A stretch of DNA of 64,000 nt from Acanthaster planci (lineage: Eukaryota; Echinodermata; Asteroidea; Valvatida; Acanthasteridae): positions 500,055-564,054 of the forward strand of contig NW_019091545.1 in assembly GCF_001949145.1 (NCBI RefSeq). Direction: 5' to 3'. The notes under the pieces are model-generated. The model was not told the DNA's origin, made no database searches, and saw only the letters and a list, made by a program, of their open reading frames with translations. Positions 39,612 to 52,600 of the stretch are shown piece by piece. The translations under genes and the position numbers were made by a program. How positions within the stretch are numbered: position 1 is the first letter of the stretch; the number at the start of each line of letters is the position of its first letter.

Positions 39612-39850
39612 CAACACCTCGTCGCTAACAACAAAAACAAACAGGTCTCAAGGTCTCAGCTAGCTTCAACTTCTGCTGAGCATGTGTGGGAATCGAACCT
39701 CAACACCTCGTCGCTAACAACAAAAACAAACAGGTCTCAAGGTCTCAGCTAGCTTCAACTTCTGCTGAGCATGTGTGGGAATCGAACCTCACCACAAAGG
39801 CAAAAAATACAGGAAGGACCACTGTGTCCGAGCTAGCCAGGCTAAATTAA
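39612..39850 (-). mobile_element. tRNA-derived SINE-like repeat with 89-bp tandem duplication
   Basis: An 89-bp unit (39612-39700) is repeated almost exactly at 39701-39789. On the minus strand each copy contains GAGGTTCGATTCCCAC, a good pol III B box. Further upstream on that strand (39795-39850) is TGGCTAGCTCGGACACAGTGG, which resembles an A box. This suggests a tRNA-derived SINE whose B-box part and downstream body were duplicated in tandem. Confidence 0.55.
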
Positions 39851-40229
39851 GTCCATGACCTTCTCAACTCCAGATCACTGGAGACCTACTTTATTCTGAA
39901 CCCTGCGTTATTAACCTTGAAAAAGAATAAATGACCCCGTTCCCAAAACCTCTTACTACTGTCAGATAAAACCTTGTGACTTTTCAACCGTATAGGAATA
40001 GTAAATAATGCTGTATCAGTTACTGTTCATATTGTGATGGGCATTTTATGCAAACATAAATTCTATTTACTGTTCATGGTAAAACAGCTGCATGATATCA
40101 ACATGAAATTCTCTTTGGGAAGGTTTATGGTGGAAGATAACTTTTCATATGATGAACACGGTTTGGTATACAAATTTCCTCAGTCAATCTGCATTAAATT
40201 AGAAAGAAAGAAGCTATTGATTCAAAAAC

Positions 40230-40235
40230 TTTATT
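40230..40235 (-). terminator. Candidate poly(A) signal of the LAS2-like gene
   Basis: AATAAA on the minus strand, about 370 bp after the TGA stop at 40602-40604. Confidence 0.35.
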
Positions 40236-40601
40236 GGAAATTCTCTGGTACATTTATCAAAATTTAAACATGAGGAACAAAATTCTGAATGTTCCAGAAA
40301 AAAATAAACAGTTACCCTGTGTATGACAAAAATGTAAAGATGGAATGATTAGTATAGTACTGATAATGTGCAGTTGTTTTGTTTCTAATACAATTTTGTC
40401 AGTGGTATACTATAAAGGTAATCATTACACTTCAGCAGCTTAGGCAACATGGACAATTCAGTACAGTAAAACTGGATGGGAACCAGTCAAATTAATGCAC
40501 ATGACATGAGACACAGGCTGGTAATATGATGTTCTCTCCTCAACTGGATCTCTTTGTTTTCTATGCAAAGTTCTTCTTGCGGAGGGACTGTCCATGTGTC
40601 G

Positions 40602-43600
40602 TCAGTTGGACAAGAGTTGAGCATTGGTGGAGGATGGATGTGAGTTGTGATGACTTCCTCCATTGACCAGAACCTTCAGGCGAGAGAGATGCTCCATGGC
40701 TCTGAAGACAAAAAGAACAAATTTACCTGACAATAACAAAATCTTCTTATCCAACTTTACTCATTTACTATTCAATTAAGGGTCACAGCAGCTGGCATTT
40801 CATTGGTGACATAAGTCTCCCTTCCTTTAACCTGAATGGCTTAAATCAACTGTAGGTTTCGTATTGGAATATTTGATATCAGTATGGGTTTATGAAGACA
40901 CCACTACACTCAGTACCTCTGAAGAGATTTTCCACCTGGCGCTTCGTCAAAGTTGGTTACACTAGCAGAGGATGACGAGGTGTCTTTGTCTGATAGCAGC
41001 CTGTGAGTATTCTTTGGTCCTACACTATCCTGTGAAAAACACAAAACAGCACAAAACAAAAACAACAGTATGAGAATGAACTGAACAAAGTGCATAAATA
41101 AGCATGAGATTAATTACAATTTGAGACAGGCAGGAATATTATCCAGAGAGGGGGTGGAGCAATATCTATCATCAAGGAGGGCATTACCAGCATTTGGTGC
41201 TTTTGAAACTAATGTCCAAATTCTTGCACTTTTCAAAATTTTCAAATTAAGCTAATTTTCATTAAATTGTTTTACAAATTCATTCACGAACTTAATCACA
41301 AAACTGTTAAAAGGGCAACATTATTCGATTTTTGAAAGAGAAATTAGCGGATGCACTGAAATTATCATCCTGCAAGCAAGCTGAATTTCAAGAAATTGAT
41401 CCATGTGAGAGGCTGAGATTTCACTGCAAAAAACTCATATGGCCCCCCTCCCAAAAACCTTTCTTTTTTTAAATGAACACTTCTCTTATCTTGGGCACAT
41501 CTTTCAGCAAATTTTTTTTGGAACTGAGAATCCAAATAATCAGATAAGCGCACAGCAGTAAGTTGACATCAGAAATGACCACACTCCTCCACATTTTGGC
41601 AGGTGTCATTTGTGACAACCACTTAAGATTCCTGGGATTGTTTCAGATTACAGTTCATTTAATGGCTTGATCCTTAGTGCTTGAATTATACACTTAAACC
41701 TTCCCCTGTTTTTTCTGTCTGCATAAAACACCGGTGACTCTGGCCACTACAAATTCTTGTCAGATTATCTGTGTGACTTTTTTTGGGGGGGGAGAGGGGA
41801 TGTACATTTGGAGCTCAAAATAGAACTGTCGACAGAGTACCCAGCGTTATCCTTCTCCATTAGTTTATGCATCTGGGCCTAATATCCACAACAGTAAATG
41901 CATTAAAAAAACTTGGAAATTCACCTTATAAAAGATCAAAGAGACTGCAATACTGTCCTGAGATAAACATTATGGAAAATAAATACACCAAATCACAGAC
42001 TTTCCTTCTCTGAGTGTGAAGCTGGACAAAGAAGTGTACCACCAGTGTATACCGGTAGCAGTCCAATAAAATTTGCAATGAACCTTTTTTATTTCTTAAA
42101 CTCAGAGTTTATTTACAGTTTTCTTCACAAGGATCTAAGCCCAGATTTTCCTAGGCGGGCCTTCCTTTGCAGCACAATGAAAACCTTTTCTTGGTCAGAA
42201 CAAGTTGAAGTGTCCGAGGGGGCTTTTGGCACTTGTGCACAAGTAAACATTAGGTACCAGGGTTGTGTCTGTAAGGCATTTGTGAAAAAATCCTGACTAA
42301 TGCTATTATAAACACCACACACCACACCGGTGGTGTTATGTTGGGACTTTATGTTGGGGTAAATCTGCAGATTTCTTTATCTCATCACTTAAGTACAAGG
42401 ACAGGTTCCATGTTTGGCTCTTTTGTCAAATTCCAAAAGAGTGAAAATTTAGTGAAAAATGAAGTTGACTTATTTTTTCAAAACCTGGCATTCACCAATC
42501 TTTTGAAAGCTGAATTTTACTGACATGTGGAACTGAGGCAGGATCACATAATCCCAAGTTACAGGAAGCATATGCAAAGACAAAATTCTTAACGAACCAC
42601 AATCTAACCATCAGCTAAAAAGGAACCAAGAAATCGCAGAGCTAGGTTGAGGGAGAGGATGGCACAATGGAAGGTTGCCATATAAGTTGAAAAATGTACT
42701 TTGGGAAACAATACACATAGATCTCACAAAGAATAGCTTTGTAATTGTAGTACTGCATGCAACTCTGCTGATACTCAAGTGTCTTCAGTAGAGGGAGCCA
42801 CACTTTGCCAAACCAGCTGTTGTATTGTAAATCACTGCTCCCTGGTGACAGGGAAAACAATCCCAAAATATTAATTTATGTGGGAGGCTTGGCATTCGCG
42901 GGTTTGATCCAGCAACAGGTTGCGCATATTAATAGGTGTATTTAGCGCATTTCAGAGGTCAGGAAGAGAGCAAATTTATGTTTGTGCAAAAATGTGGTGT
43001 TGGGGGGGGGAAGGCTTAATTCTATTTTCATTTATATACAAAAATACCATCCTAATGGACGAATTGGGTCATGAGTTATTTTCGGTTGATAGATATCCAT
43101 CTTGTTTGTTCCAGAACTCTACTCCCAAAAGTTATGTTCTATTTTTTTCTTCCTCAACGGAAAAGATATACATTCCATGGACAAGTCATGGACTGGTCAC
43201 AGACAACCCAAAATCTCGGGTGTCGACCCTTGGCCATGATGACAAAGACTTGAATTTGAAACACTTTCCCTAATGAATGCTAATCACTACAAACTTGAGA
43301 CTCAACAGCCAATGTTTCAGGCTTGAAGCACTGCTCTCTGGAGAGCTGCTTTGTGTTTATCTACATGTACAGCCATTCTGGATTTCTGATCACTGAGCAG
43401 TTTGGGGGAAGGCAGGACACTTTTGGAAAAGCATTTCTGAAGCTTCCAAGGTTTCCAGGATCAGCTGAAATTTTGTCAATTGACAAAAGGCACGAAAGAC
43501 CGCAATGCCTTTACAAAGCCTCTTGAAGGCATTTCTTAGTTGGTTTTGGCTCTGTTGTTTGGTACTATTTTGCAGCCACAAGTTGGAACATCAAGAATGT

Positions 43601-46600
43601 CTTCTCTCTGCAAGCATGCACAGCATACAGAGCAAGTTAATTTATCTGAATGCTCACATGCTGAGCTGACATCAGCTGATGCCAGTGATGTCAGCATGTG
43701 TAGTGTTTCTTGGCTCTATCGGATCACCATCTAATGCCAGTCTGTCCAGGGGGCCTAAGCCTAGCAGGTCAGGGGGCAACAGTGAGCTTGCCGGCCACAC
43801 TCCTGCATCAAGGACCTTAAAAGACTTGCATGACAGGTCAACAGAACAGCTGCTGACTGCTGCAAAGATATTATCTTCCTCCATGATATTCCAAGGAGAA
43901 AAAGTATTCAGCAAAACAGACAAATATCTAGATATAAACAGCTCTGCTGATATCCACACATAGTTGCTTGAAGTGTGTGAAGTCTAAAAGTTGCAAACTA
44001 GAGCAAATTGTGCACTCCATCTTGGTTTTTTTTCACCCACACACTTTTCTTACCTCTATGCTTTATAACACTTTCACCCACTTGAGTTCTAACTGACTGA
44101 CAAAGGTTTATGGGGTGTTGTTTCAGATTGACCCACTTATATATAAAGTTGCCTGGTCGTCCAGAACTATACTGCAGTGGAAGTCAGGGATTTGCTAAGA
44201 AAACACGGCTAGGAAGCCACTCTGCTTACTGAAAAGAATTACCTGGCACTGTTAAAGCGAACCACATATAAAAAAGAGCGGTTAGATGTTGGCTAATGAC
44301 AACAAGAAGAATTCCTGTGAGGATGATCAAAGTTACTGGCCTCGCATTTTTTTTTAAATCTTCAATTTTTTATGATCACCATCAATCTTTATCTCTGCAA
44401 TCACTATCTGTCACCGCTAACACCTAAGCTACATATGTTGTTTCCTGATGAGACAAACATGGTAATGGGTGCTACTTAGTCCTGTGGGTGGAGTGGGTGG
44501 AAGGGAGGGGTGCAGAGGGAGGGATAATTGGCCTTGCTGCAGCCATCCTATCCTTAACGAGTCACAAACACACCATTAACACCAACTACCACTATCATCA
44601 TCCTCCTATTGATGGAGGAAGCCCTATCATCCCCATGGCTGATGCAGCTTCACAGAACTACAACCAGTCAAGTTGTTCCTTTGACACCAGAGTTTATTAG
44701 CAATTCACACCAGTTGCATCTGGCATCTCAAATATTTATGTACATTGTACATGTATACCAAAAAACTTGGAGCACTCAAAGCTGAAATCCAATGCCAGGG
44801 TAAAGGTTGAAGTCTCCTAGGGTTTCATTTCAATGCACACCAGCATCTAGAAATTAATCAAGCACAGATTGCTACAGGTTACAGGCTGTGACATGAATGG
44901 CCCTGTTGTATGGTGTGGTCGGTTGGGTAAACTATGACAAGAAGCCTAGGTTGTCTCCATTACATTCTTGTCTATCAACACCAGAGTGGAATGGAATGAA
45001 CTCTGACCACCTCAACCACCACTTGGAAACTATCACTCCATTGCAAATTGCCATGAACAAATTCTGGGTTGACAAAACCAAGTTTTACCTGGAGGACAAA
45101 AAAAAATGTGCTGGGCTATTTCATTGAAAACTGAACGTCTCTCCTCCATATACTCCATGGACCTTTCTTGTTGGAAATGGAATTCCCTAGTGCTCCTAGG
45201 TTTGGGAGGAATGCGGAACTGCAGCAGATTTTTGCTGAATTGAGGAAGTTCCTGCATGCCCAGTTCTACTTGGAACTTGATTTCTTGTCATTTCCTGTAC
45301 AAAGAGGACTTTCGAGGATTTGGAGTGGTTCATTCCCAAATACCTAGAAAGTTACAGCCAATGATCAAAGTTTTTAATGAATGAACTTAACCATTCCCAA
45401 AATTGTGAAACCATTTTTCTTGGGAAAGCTGTAAACACCCCATGTCTGTTTACTGAATGAATCAACAAACAGCAACAACTGGTGAAGAACAAAGTCCACA
45501 CAGACCTATCCTTTGCCAATTTTTTTCTAAGAATTTGGGATTTTCTGGCCACAAATCTAACTCAGACACTGTGGTGGCTAGCCTGTTGACCACAACAGCC
45601 TTAACCTGAAAACCTGACCTCAAGACCACCTCATGGAAACAACTTTCTGTCACAATACAAGACTGATTATTGTTTTTCATTTTGCTATTCATGATGCACA
45701 CATCATTGGCTTTCGACACAAAGAAATGTGACATGTTTTGTCCAAACCAGAAATGTCAGGGCAGAGCTTGATTTAGGGAAAAACAAGAGGAAAAAAACAT
45801 GGTTTCGCCCGTTTGACCAAGAACTTTAAAAGGGCATCATTCATCCAAAGATGGTCTATTTCTAAGCCTACTTATTTCAGCCAAGGCAATACCATTTTTG
45901 ACCCTCTGCCCAGGAGGGACTGGTTTTGACAAAACAATTCACAAACATCCGAGGGGGGGGGGATCTCCCCGCGGCAGACTGTGGCAATGGAGTCTGTGCC
46001 TACAGCCATTGCAGGCGTTAGTTCCCTTACAACTAGCAGTAACAAAGCACCTTGAATTACAATAACTCAGTCTTAGGGTAGATGCCCAGTGACAAAACAA
46101 ACGACTCCCACCAACTAGAATAGGTTACCATGGTACAACCCCACGGCACTGACCCCACTAAATTTATTCACAAACTGGGCCCAACCAAGCGAAAGATTTA
46201 GACATGTATAGACAGATACAAGGATTTAATAAGGCTTGGATTTATTCAGTTGATGAAGGGATATTTCAGGATGAATTTAGTCATTGTAAACACTAATTAA
46301 ATATATAAATAATTAGTGTTTTACATTTGTGCAATGCAGAGATTGCTTATTCTGTACAAAGATGAAATGTTTTATTCCACTTAAGTTTGCCACCCACAGA
46401 GGAGTGTTTCATCGGTCACATTCTGAAAGTAGTCTTATTTTGCTCTCATACTAAGTATTCATTATTTACATTAGATTCACACAGAAAATAAGTTTTACTT
46501 TGAAAACTTGTATGTTAGGTCTCACAAATAAAACCAGAAACAGTTTTCTATCTTTATTGGCCCCAAAATGCCTTAATTACTGCAATAATTACAAACTTAT

Positions 46601-49600
46601 TTTGGAGTTCAGTGTCATCTTACTCCATGTTTTTGTAATACTTGAAATTCAGTAGCACAAACCAACAGGACCTATGAAGTGACCCCAATACACAGGAACT
46701 TGATGTCTGTTCGTATTAGCACGACCCTTTACTCAAGTTGGTATTTGCAAACAGCTTGGGCCTGCATATAATGGAATTCACTTGTGAAATCATTTAAACC
46801 CTCCAGCATGGCAGCCCACAAAGGATTCCTTTATTTACAATTTACAATCAACTTGACAAATACATGTACACCTGTACATGTACATGCTGGGTATGTATAC
46901 GCTTGCACCAGCAACTGTAGGCTTGTACTTGAAGGAGAAAACTTCGTTATTCAACATATAACACACAAAACACATAATGTTCAACCATAAAAGTTATAAG
47001 TGCAAATTGTGTTTGAAAAATCTTTCCAAAATTCTTCTCCAACTCTGTGTGTAAGGTCATTATTGCACATCACTTTACTCAAAGATCTCTTTGAATCTCT
47101 CTGTTTCTCTAAACTAGAGAGGTTTGGAAATTGTTTATATTTTAATTTTTTTTTAAAGCTTGAACTCACAATGAATTGAAATTCAAAGTTGTGAACGGAG
47201 TCATACTACAAGTTTTACTTTGTCATATATGGTCCTGGATGAGCCATTTCTGTGGGCACACAAAGACAGGATGAAAAATTACTTAACTGTTAACATATAC
47301 TTCTTGGTCTTTTGGAAAACAACTTGAATAGAGCAGGAATCCTGATATTTAAATTTGGAAGCTGTTTCATTTTTGTTTTTGAAGCTTTTCTTATGTTGAG
47401 TTTGAGAACATGTTGGGCTTTGACAAACTGCTATGGAATCCTTAAAATTTCCGCAAGCTAAACCCAAGCCCTATTCTAGTTCTACCAACAACAAAAGAAA
47501 ATAGTTCCAAACAGAAATAACTGCATTTCTGTTGAGGTGAGGCATTCAGGGGAAGACCACACATGAATTGTGTAAGGTTCCAACATCCTTGAGTTAAGAT
47601 TTGCTCTCAATATGACTGGTAACAAAGGTATTTTGACTACCATGTTCCTTTACAAGTTCATTCAAATGTAAATGAGACCCAACAAACCATGCAACAAAGC
47701 ATTTGGAGGGATAATGGTGTTTCGAATGGGAATTGCATACTTTATGAATGATTCATGAGACTCTGCCCCCCCTTACCACCAGACCTGTGCATATTTAATG
47801 AGCAGGGGAATTCAGCTACATGCAGTGGTCCAACAGTGCTGTAATGCCAGTAGAAGTGTTGCCCCTTTCCAACGAACATGTAGGCAACACACAGTTTTTT
47901 CACAAGTTTGCTAACACATATACATGTATACACTACTTAAAAAAAGTAAAGGACCACTTTTTTCTTAAATTGTAATTTTGTCAAGTGATGCAAGGGACAT
48001 TAATGCAACAATTGAAACCAACCACAAGTGAAAATTACAGTGTGCTTAAGGTCACTTGGGAGAGTTGTACTGGGGTATTTTCAGCAGTAAAATATCTCAC
48101 ATAAAAAAGTACACATGAAATAAAAAGTGATCCTTCACTTTTTGGAGTAGTATATTTCAGCAGAAAATGTATTTTAAAAAGTGCTAGATAAAATAAATAC
48201 AAAAAATTAACCTTGGTGGGCAAAACTGCTCAAAGAATTTAATATACACGTAGTATGATAGACACAGTATACATTTTAATTCAAATCATATCAAACTAAA
48301 TGCTGTAACAGTAAATGAATATTCAGGCAAAAAATTGATATATTCATTTTAAAATCTCTCTCAGTGTTATTCAAATTAATAAGACAAATACCTGCTGGCA
48401 AAAAAAAAGCTGAGCTAAGCTCAAATTCTCTGAATATTTACAGGGTAGACTACGTGTAAAAGGGGTTTGTACAAGTTACCCCCCACGGCAATTCCAGTCA
48501 CACAACATTTTTGATCAATCCTCAAGAGAAAACAGCTATGCAATGAAGCATTCAGAACCTGCACATGCTGACAATGGGTCATGAAAAAAAAGTCATCCAA
48601 AACTATTCCATGCCAACAATTTATTTCTCCCTAGAGAAACACAGCTGGAGACAAAAAAAATGTAACAGCCATTTCGAAGTATTTGCAGCATACCAACTTT
48701 ACGCACTTTTCCAATCAATTCAGATTTGAGAATCTACCTTTGTATTGTAAGACAGGTCTAAGGGGTCATCCATTTTATTGGTCATTATTACCAACCAGCC
48801 ACAAAATGTTCATGGGGAAGAGGGGGTGGGGAATCATGTAAACTTTTCATAAAATGTGAAAAATGACAAAACCCAGCACAGGATTTTTCCTTTTCCTTTA
48901 TTTCTTTTTCCCTGGAGAAGGTCCAGAGAACAGAGACACAGTTTCCACATACAGGATATGGCCCCCTTAGGGTGTCATACAGGTGCAACACCTATCAACC
49001 ATCAACCTAAATGTACTCTACTTGTCTCTGTCATCGAGTTTGGTAAAGTCCTAGTAACCCTGCACACTTCCTTAGTCTATCAATGACAGATCCCTGGACT
49101 AGATTAACAGCTTTCTCTTTGTGGTCTGATTTAAGGAGGTGGTTTCACTAGCCAGTCCCTCGGGAGGGTGGGGTGGGCAGCCCTGGCTTACCCAGTGACC
49201 TGCTAGAAACAGGTCGGGTGCCTTACAGGTGAATAACGTACCCATGGAAGCAAGTTTCTCAAGATTTTCTTGAATTTATTGTCAATTCCTTATTCTTCAT
49301 CAGTGCTACAGTGAGGATGGGTGATATGGAATGATGTATGGATGGTTCTGTAAATTTCATACATGTATTTTCTCTTGATGTTCTCTTCGCTGACAGCCAA
49401 CATCTGCCTCAACAAAAACTCTCTAAAAATTATAACTGAATGAGCCCATGATCAGCACTTTAAAGTCCAAGTTAGGTTTGATGTGGAGCATTTTCTGTAA
49501 GCACTTTTGTGACCTGCATTAAAAAAACTTAGAGCAGGTGATGAATGTTGCTGAGTGGAAATGGGTTCGGTTTGATTTCAGTTTGAAAATTGTACGCACT

Positions 49601-52600
49601 TTCAAGAGACACTCTTGTCCTTGTCATCCAAAAGGAATTACATCAAAAACCATGAAAAACAGAACTCTCAAATGGAAACATGCTGTGTTATTTTTAGGAC
49701 TTTAGCTTGTTTATTGGGGGCTAAAATATTTCACTGAACTAGATTTTGTTTGTTATCACACTGGTTATAATGGTCAAAGGGTGTCCTCATTTTTCAAACC
49801 AAGGAGGCAGAAGGAAATTTATTTTTCTAGGTTGACTTGATTGGTAACCATCTGTCAAACTTTGATGAGAACAGGTAGTTTGACTTTTGCACCAAACTGA
49901 ATTTGGCAAAGAGTAAATTTCTTACAATGTTAGAGGGATATATTTGCATCATGGGCATAATGTTTTCATGTGGATCATGGGTCATGGTTTGGGTCAACAT
50001 TGTCTGTCCCAGTGAAACCCTTACATCAATCAATAAAAGTGGTCTGTCAAGGCGAGAGTTTACACATAACAGCTGATCAGAAACATCAAACACCCAGGCC
50101 TCTCCAAGTCATTGCCCAACCACCTGCTTCTTATTGGGAAGTGGTATTGTGGGAAGACATCACAGAGCAGGGTTGGCAAGGTTTATGGCTTAACCACTCC
50201 AGGACAGAGAGGAAGAGAGTGATTGAGTAATGGACAGGCAAAGTACTGACGGAGAGAAGGCTGCCCTTAAAGGGCAAGGCCTGGTTTTTGTCTCCATCAG
50301 GTGAAGTTGGAACCATTTAATAAGGGTCACAACCTTGTAGCAATAAATTGAATCCTAAAGTAATGCTATTATTGATGACAATGCTTCCAATAAAAAGGAC
50401 TCTGGTTTTCTTGCCTGTTGTGGTTTGAGGTTTTGAGAAAAGTCCAACTTTGGGCATTTTTAAAAAAGTTTAAGAATGAACCCACTCTGTAAAGTATACA
50501 ACTGCACATGGTAAGCATTTCTTGAATACAAAACAGATCGAGGCGTAAATGTTACAGAGTATCAGAAAATTTCAAATTCCAAACACAAGAAATAACGCAT
50601 CGGCCTCCCTTAAATGCCAGCAATAAAACTTTCCTTGAAACAGGCAATTATTAAAGTGTTTATGATGACTGTAATACTGCACTAGCTCCCACCCTGAATA
50701 GTTCAATCATGACTCACCTTCCCAAGACCCCCATTAATGCAGGTAGTCTGAAACTACATATATTATGGGCCTAGTCCTGTCATACACAATGGTGATACTA
50801 GTTACAAACATGCCGGAAGGCATTAGCATAATAACAATTATGGCTATGTACCAGTCAGTGCCAGGTGGATAGACAAATACTAGTACACCCAGGATCACTT
50901 GCGATAAAATGAATCTAGTCTACTGTGTGTTCGTGCAACTAAAGTCTCCGTTTTGGAGACAGATCAACAACACACATGCAATCATAAGGAGCGTTCTTGG
51001 CCAGGTATATGTACCAGCAAAAAAATTCTATATATGTTTGCACTTTTGCTGCAAACAACAATTATAAATCATTTAAAAAACTGACAACTACACATGTACA
51101 GCATGCGTTAGCTGCTTTCACCTGCAAATAGGGAGACATGCATACTGTACAGCATAATGACTACCTGTGAAAACCTAAATATGAACGATTTCAATGACCA
51201 TGACCTTTTCATATTGTTATTCACAATAACTCAATCAATGCTGTCTGGCAACATGATGGAGGTTATTTACACCCAATGGACTTGATTGATCAACAGAGGG
51301 CAGCAGGCACAATTAATGGCAATCTACAACACCTACTACCGCGGTATAACTGAAGGACAGAATATGGGGCCAACATCAAACAGGTTATGCTGAAGAATGA
51401 TCACAACTGTAATTCAATGATTCCATTCTTGTTGAGAAGTAAATGTAAGATACAACTTGACATTCCTTACACACTTGTAGACATAAGCTAGAGTAGAACA
51501 GTCATGTCCATTATGATGCATGTGAAAGACACATAAAACATGTTTTATTCCTGTTCAACTTGGACAGGGGTTAGCTCGGTCCAGGTTAGGAGCTACTTTG
51601 GGATAGCTCCGACTAATACTTCTCAAAGCAAATCTTCTGGCAGCCTTGACTGCTAAAACTTAGCCCCAGTAAACATCTGCAACAATCCTGGACATCACAC
51701 CCTGTCCTAATCCAAGGATCTTCACAAACTGGATTGAAATAATCTATTCTTCACCACACAGTCTTCATCTTCTGATACACATTGTCCTTATATCCCTTGA
51801 ACTCAATACGCCACAACATTCTTGTCTCCTAAAAAAACAAAACTTCTGAGGTGGCTTGATTCTAAACCAGTCTTCAATCTAATCCCAGACTTAAATCTTT
51901 GTTTTAGTTCATGTAACCATGACAACACAGAATAAACAGCGTTCTCGGTTACACAGAATCTTCAGATTCAGTAAGATTCTTCAAATTCTGCCCAGATTGA
52001 TTCAGCTGTAAAGAGCGCACTGTGGACCATCCTTATCGACGTTCTTATCGACGTTGCTTGAGAGGAGGATGATACATACATGAATAAAATGACCCCAATT
52101 CTCAGCATTAACAAACAAATATGTTAAGTGAAAGGGCATTAAAAGGTAGCATATAAAATACGACCAATTGATTTCCATCAGACAGCAGTAACACTCAGTG
52201 ATCTTTTCCATGTATCACCCTCGGAGTATCCATAAACCCCACAGCTTTCAGGGAAGCTGAAGGTAACAAGGGTATGCAAAAGCCAGTTGCCCTGATCAAA
52301 AGATGTCCCCTTGCTTACCCCTTGGGAGAAACCACCATTGATTGGCCTATTTCCTTTGATGTGTTTTGGAGACAATAAATCATTTTCAAGCGTGCATCAC
52401 CGACTGTACCGGTACATTAAATGCTACAAAATCTGTTTGTAGACATACATGTTGGGAGACATGGTAGTTTTGATTTTTACTGGGAAATTAACTGAAAAAC
52501 TAACTGAATATGGACTTCATGTGGTATCTGTTGGAATTCCTGACACACCTGTTTAGATGACTGGCTTTAGAATAATTCAGACATATAACAATGAATATAC

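Noticed and set aside
39546-39752. 68-codon plus-strand frame with internal repeat
   Set aside because: The repeat is the 89-bp tandem duplication of a tRNA-derived SINE, not a protein repeat.
44488-44700. 70-codon plus-strand frame in the long intron
   Set aside because: Low-complexity, no homology, no splice context in the host gene's antisense strand.
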